A stretch of 5,979 nt of DNA, taken from the NCBI GenBank assembly GCA_946480705.1, contig CAMLLF010000274.1, positions 1 through 5,979 of the forward strand, in the 5' to 3' direction. The notes beneath the pieces are model-generated. The model had not been told where the DNA came from, did not search any database, and was given only the letters and a program-made list of their open reading frames with translations. The DNA is from an uncultured Lysobacteraceae bacterium (lineage in GTDB: Bacteria; Pseudomonadota; Gammaproteobacteria; Xanthomonadales; Rhodanobacteraceae). Positions 5,757-5,979 of the stretch are shown here, piece after piece. A program made the position numbers and the translations under genes. Position 1 is the first letter of the stretch. Every line of letters starts with the position of its first letter.

Positions 5757-5979
5757 GCGCGGGCACCCGGTCCGGAACAGGCTTGGTGGAATCGATCTTC
5801 GTCCATAGCGGCATGGTGATGAAGAACGCGAAATAGAGGAACGTCAGCACACGGCCGATGATGGTCTCGGTCGGATCCGTGCCGGGGCCGGCGCCGATCT
5901 TGCCGAGCCAGATGAAGGACAGCGCGAACACGCCGAAAGCGACCTTCGAGATCCAGCCGCGGTAGCGGATCGACTTGAC
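5749..5979 (-). CDS. petB: Cytochrome b of the bc1 complex, C-terminal fragment (5' end outside window)
   Basis: The last 76 codons of cytochrome b, entering at the right edge. VKSIRYRGW (1-9) is the conserved loop before the final membrane helices. Two hydrophobic stretches follow, about 12-26 and 43-57 (TFLYFAFFITMPLW), and the end DSTKPVPDRVPAHD matches the usual cytochrome b terminus. PTETIIGRVLTFLYF corresponds to the final transmembrane helix region near the quinol site in full-length proteins, but the haem-ligand histidines and the PEW motif lie outside the window. The stop codon overlaps the petC start. A GTG at 5931 is an internal valine, not the start, because the frame continues with conserved sequence to the edge. 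Confidence 0.93.
   Translation of the reverse strand, partial: VKSIRYRGWISKVAFGVFALSFIWLGKIGAGPGTDPTETIIGRVLTFLYFAFFITMPLWTKIDSTKPVPDRVPAHD

Noticed and set aside
5010..5819. 269-codon plus-strand frame opposite petC
   Set aside because: Shadow of the conserved cytochrome c1 gene.

Overview
This GC-rich window reads as proteobacterial chromosome, most likely a gammaproteobacterium of the Xanthomonadales/Lysobacterales type. The basis is the run petB-petC-sspA-sspB, the close resemblance of SspA, SspB and cytochrome c1 to the Beta/Gammaproteobacterial versions, the DUF3301 protein, and the neighbouring membrane Ser/Thr kinase with an FGE-sulfatase domain beside an FHA gene. I saw no mobile element, CRISPR array, tRNA or rRNA, and no sign of recent transfer.

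Right side (about 3835-5979, all minus strand). Transcription enters from the right with the last 76 residues of cytochrome b (petB). This overlaps by 8 nt with petC, the membrane-anchored cytochrome c1 of the bc1 complex. A 127-nt spacer holding a perfect stem-loop leads to sspA, a GST-fold RNA polymerase-associated protein. sspA overlaps or nearly abuts sspB, the ClpXP adaptor. The block thus joins respiratory chain genes to a stress/proteolysis pair, an arrangement familiar in Beta- and Gammaproteobacteria.

Middle (3439-3834). A small plus-strand gene encodes a single-span DUF3301 protein. It converges on sspB across 54 nt and diverges from the kinase gene across a 152-nt intergenic region that carries a candidate promoter for the kinase.

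Left side (1-3286, minus strand). A large gene encodes a one-piece transmembrane signalling protein: a cytoplasmic Hanks-type Ser/Thr kinase, a Pro/Ala-rich linker, one membrane span, a second Pro/Thr/Ala-rich linker, a helical TPR-like segment and a C-terminal FGE-sulfatase (C-type-lectin-like) domain predicted to be periplasmic. After a 219-nt gap with a strong hairpin comes an FHA-domain protein, cut off by the window edge and missed by simple closed-ORF searching because it has no stop here. Kinase plus FHA protein suggests a phospho-threonine relay that senses the periplasm. The layout resembles the TagR (FGE domain)-PpkA (kinase)-Fha module of type VI secretion with the first two parts fused, but no secretion gene is visible here, so that link is inference.

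The points most worth a second look are the kinase catalytic loop, which has Ala where the usual Lys of HRDxKPxN stands; the FGE module, which lacks the C-terminal catalytic cysteine pair; the tandem FHA arrangement with a degenerate first copy; and two hairpins without U-tracts in the two spacers.
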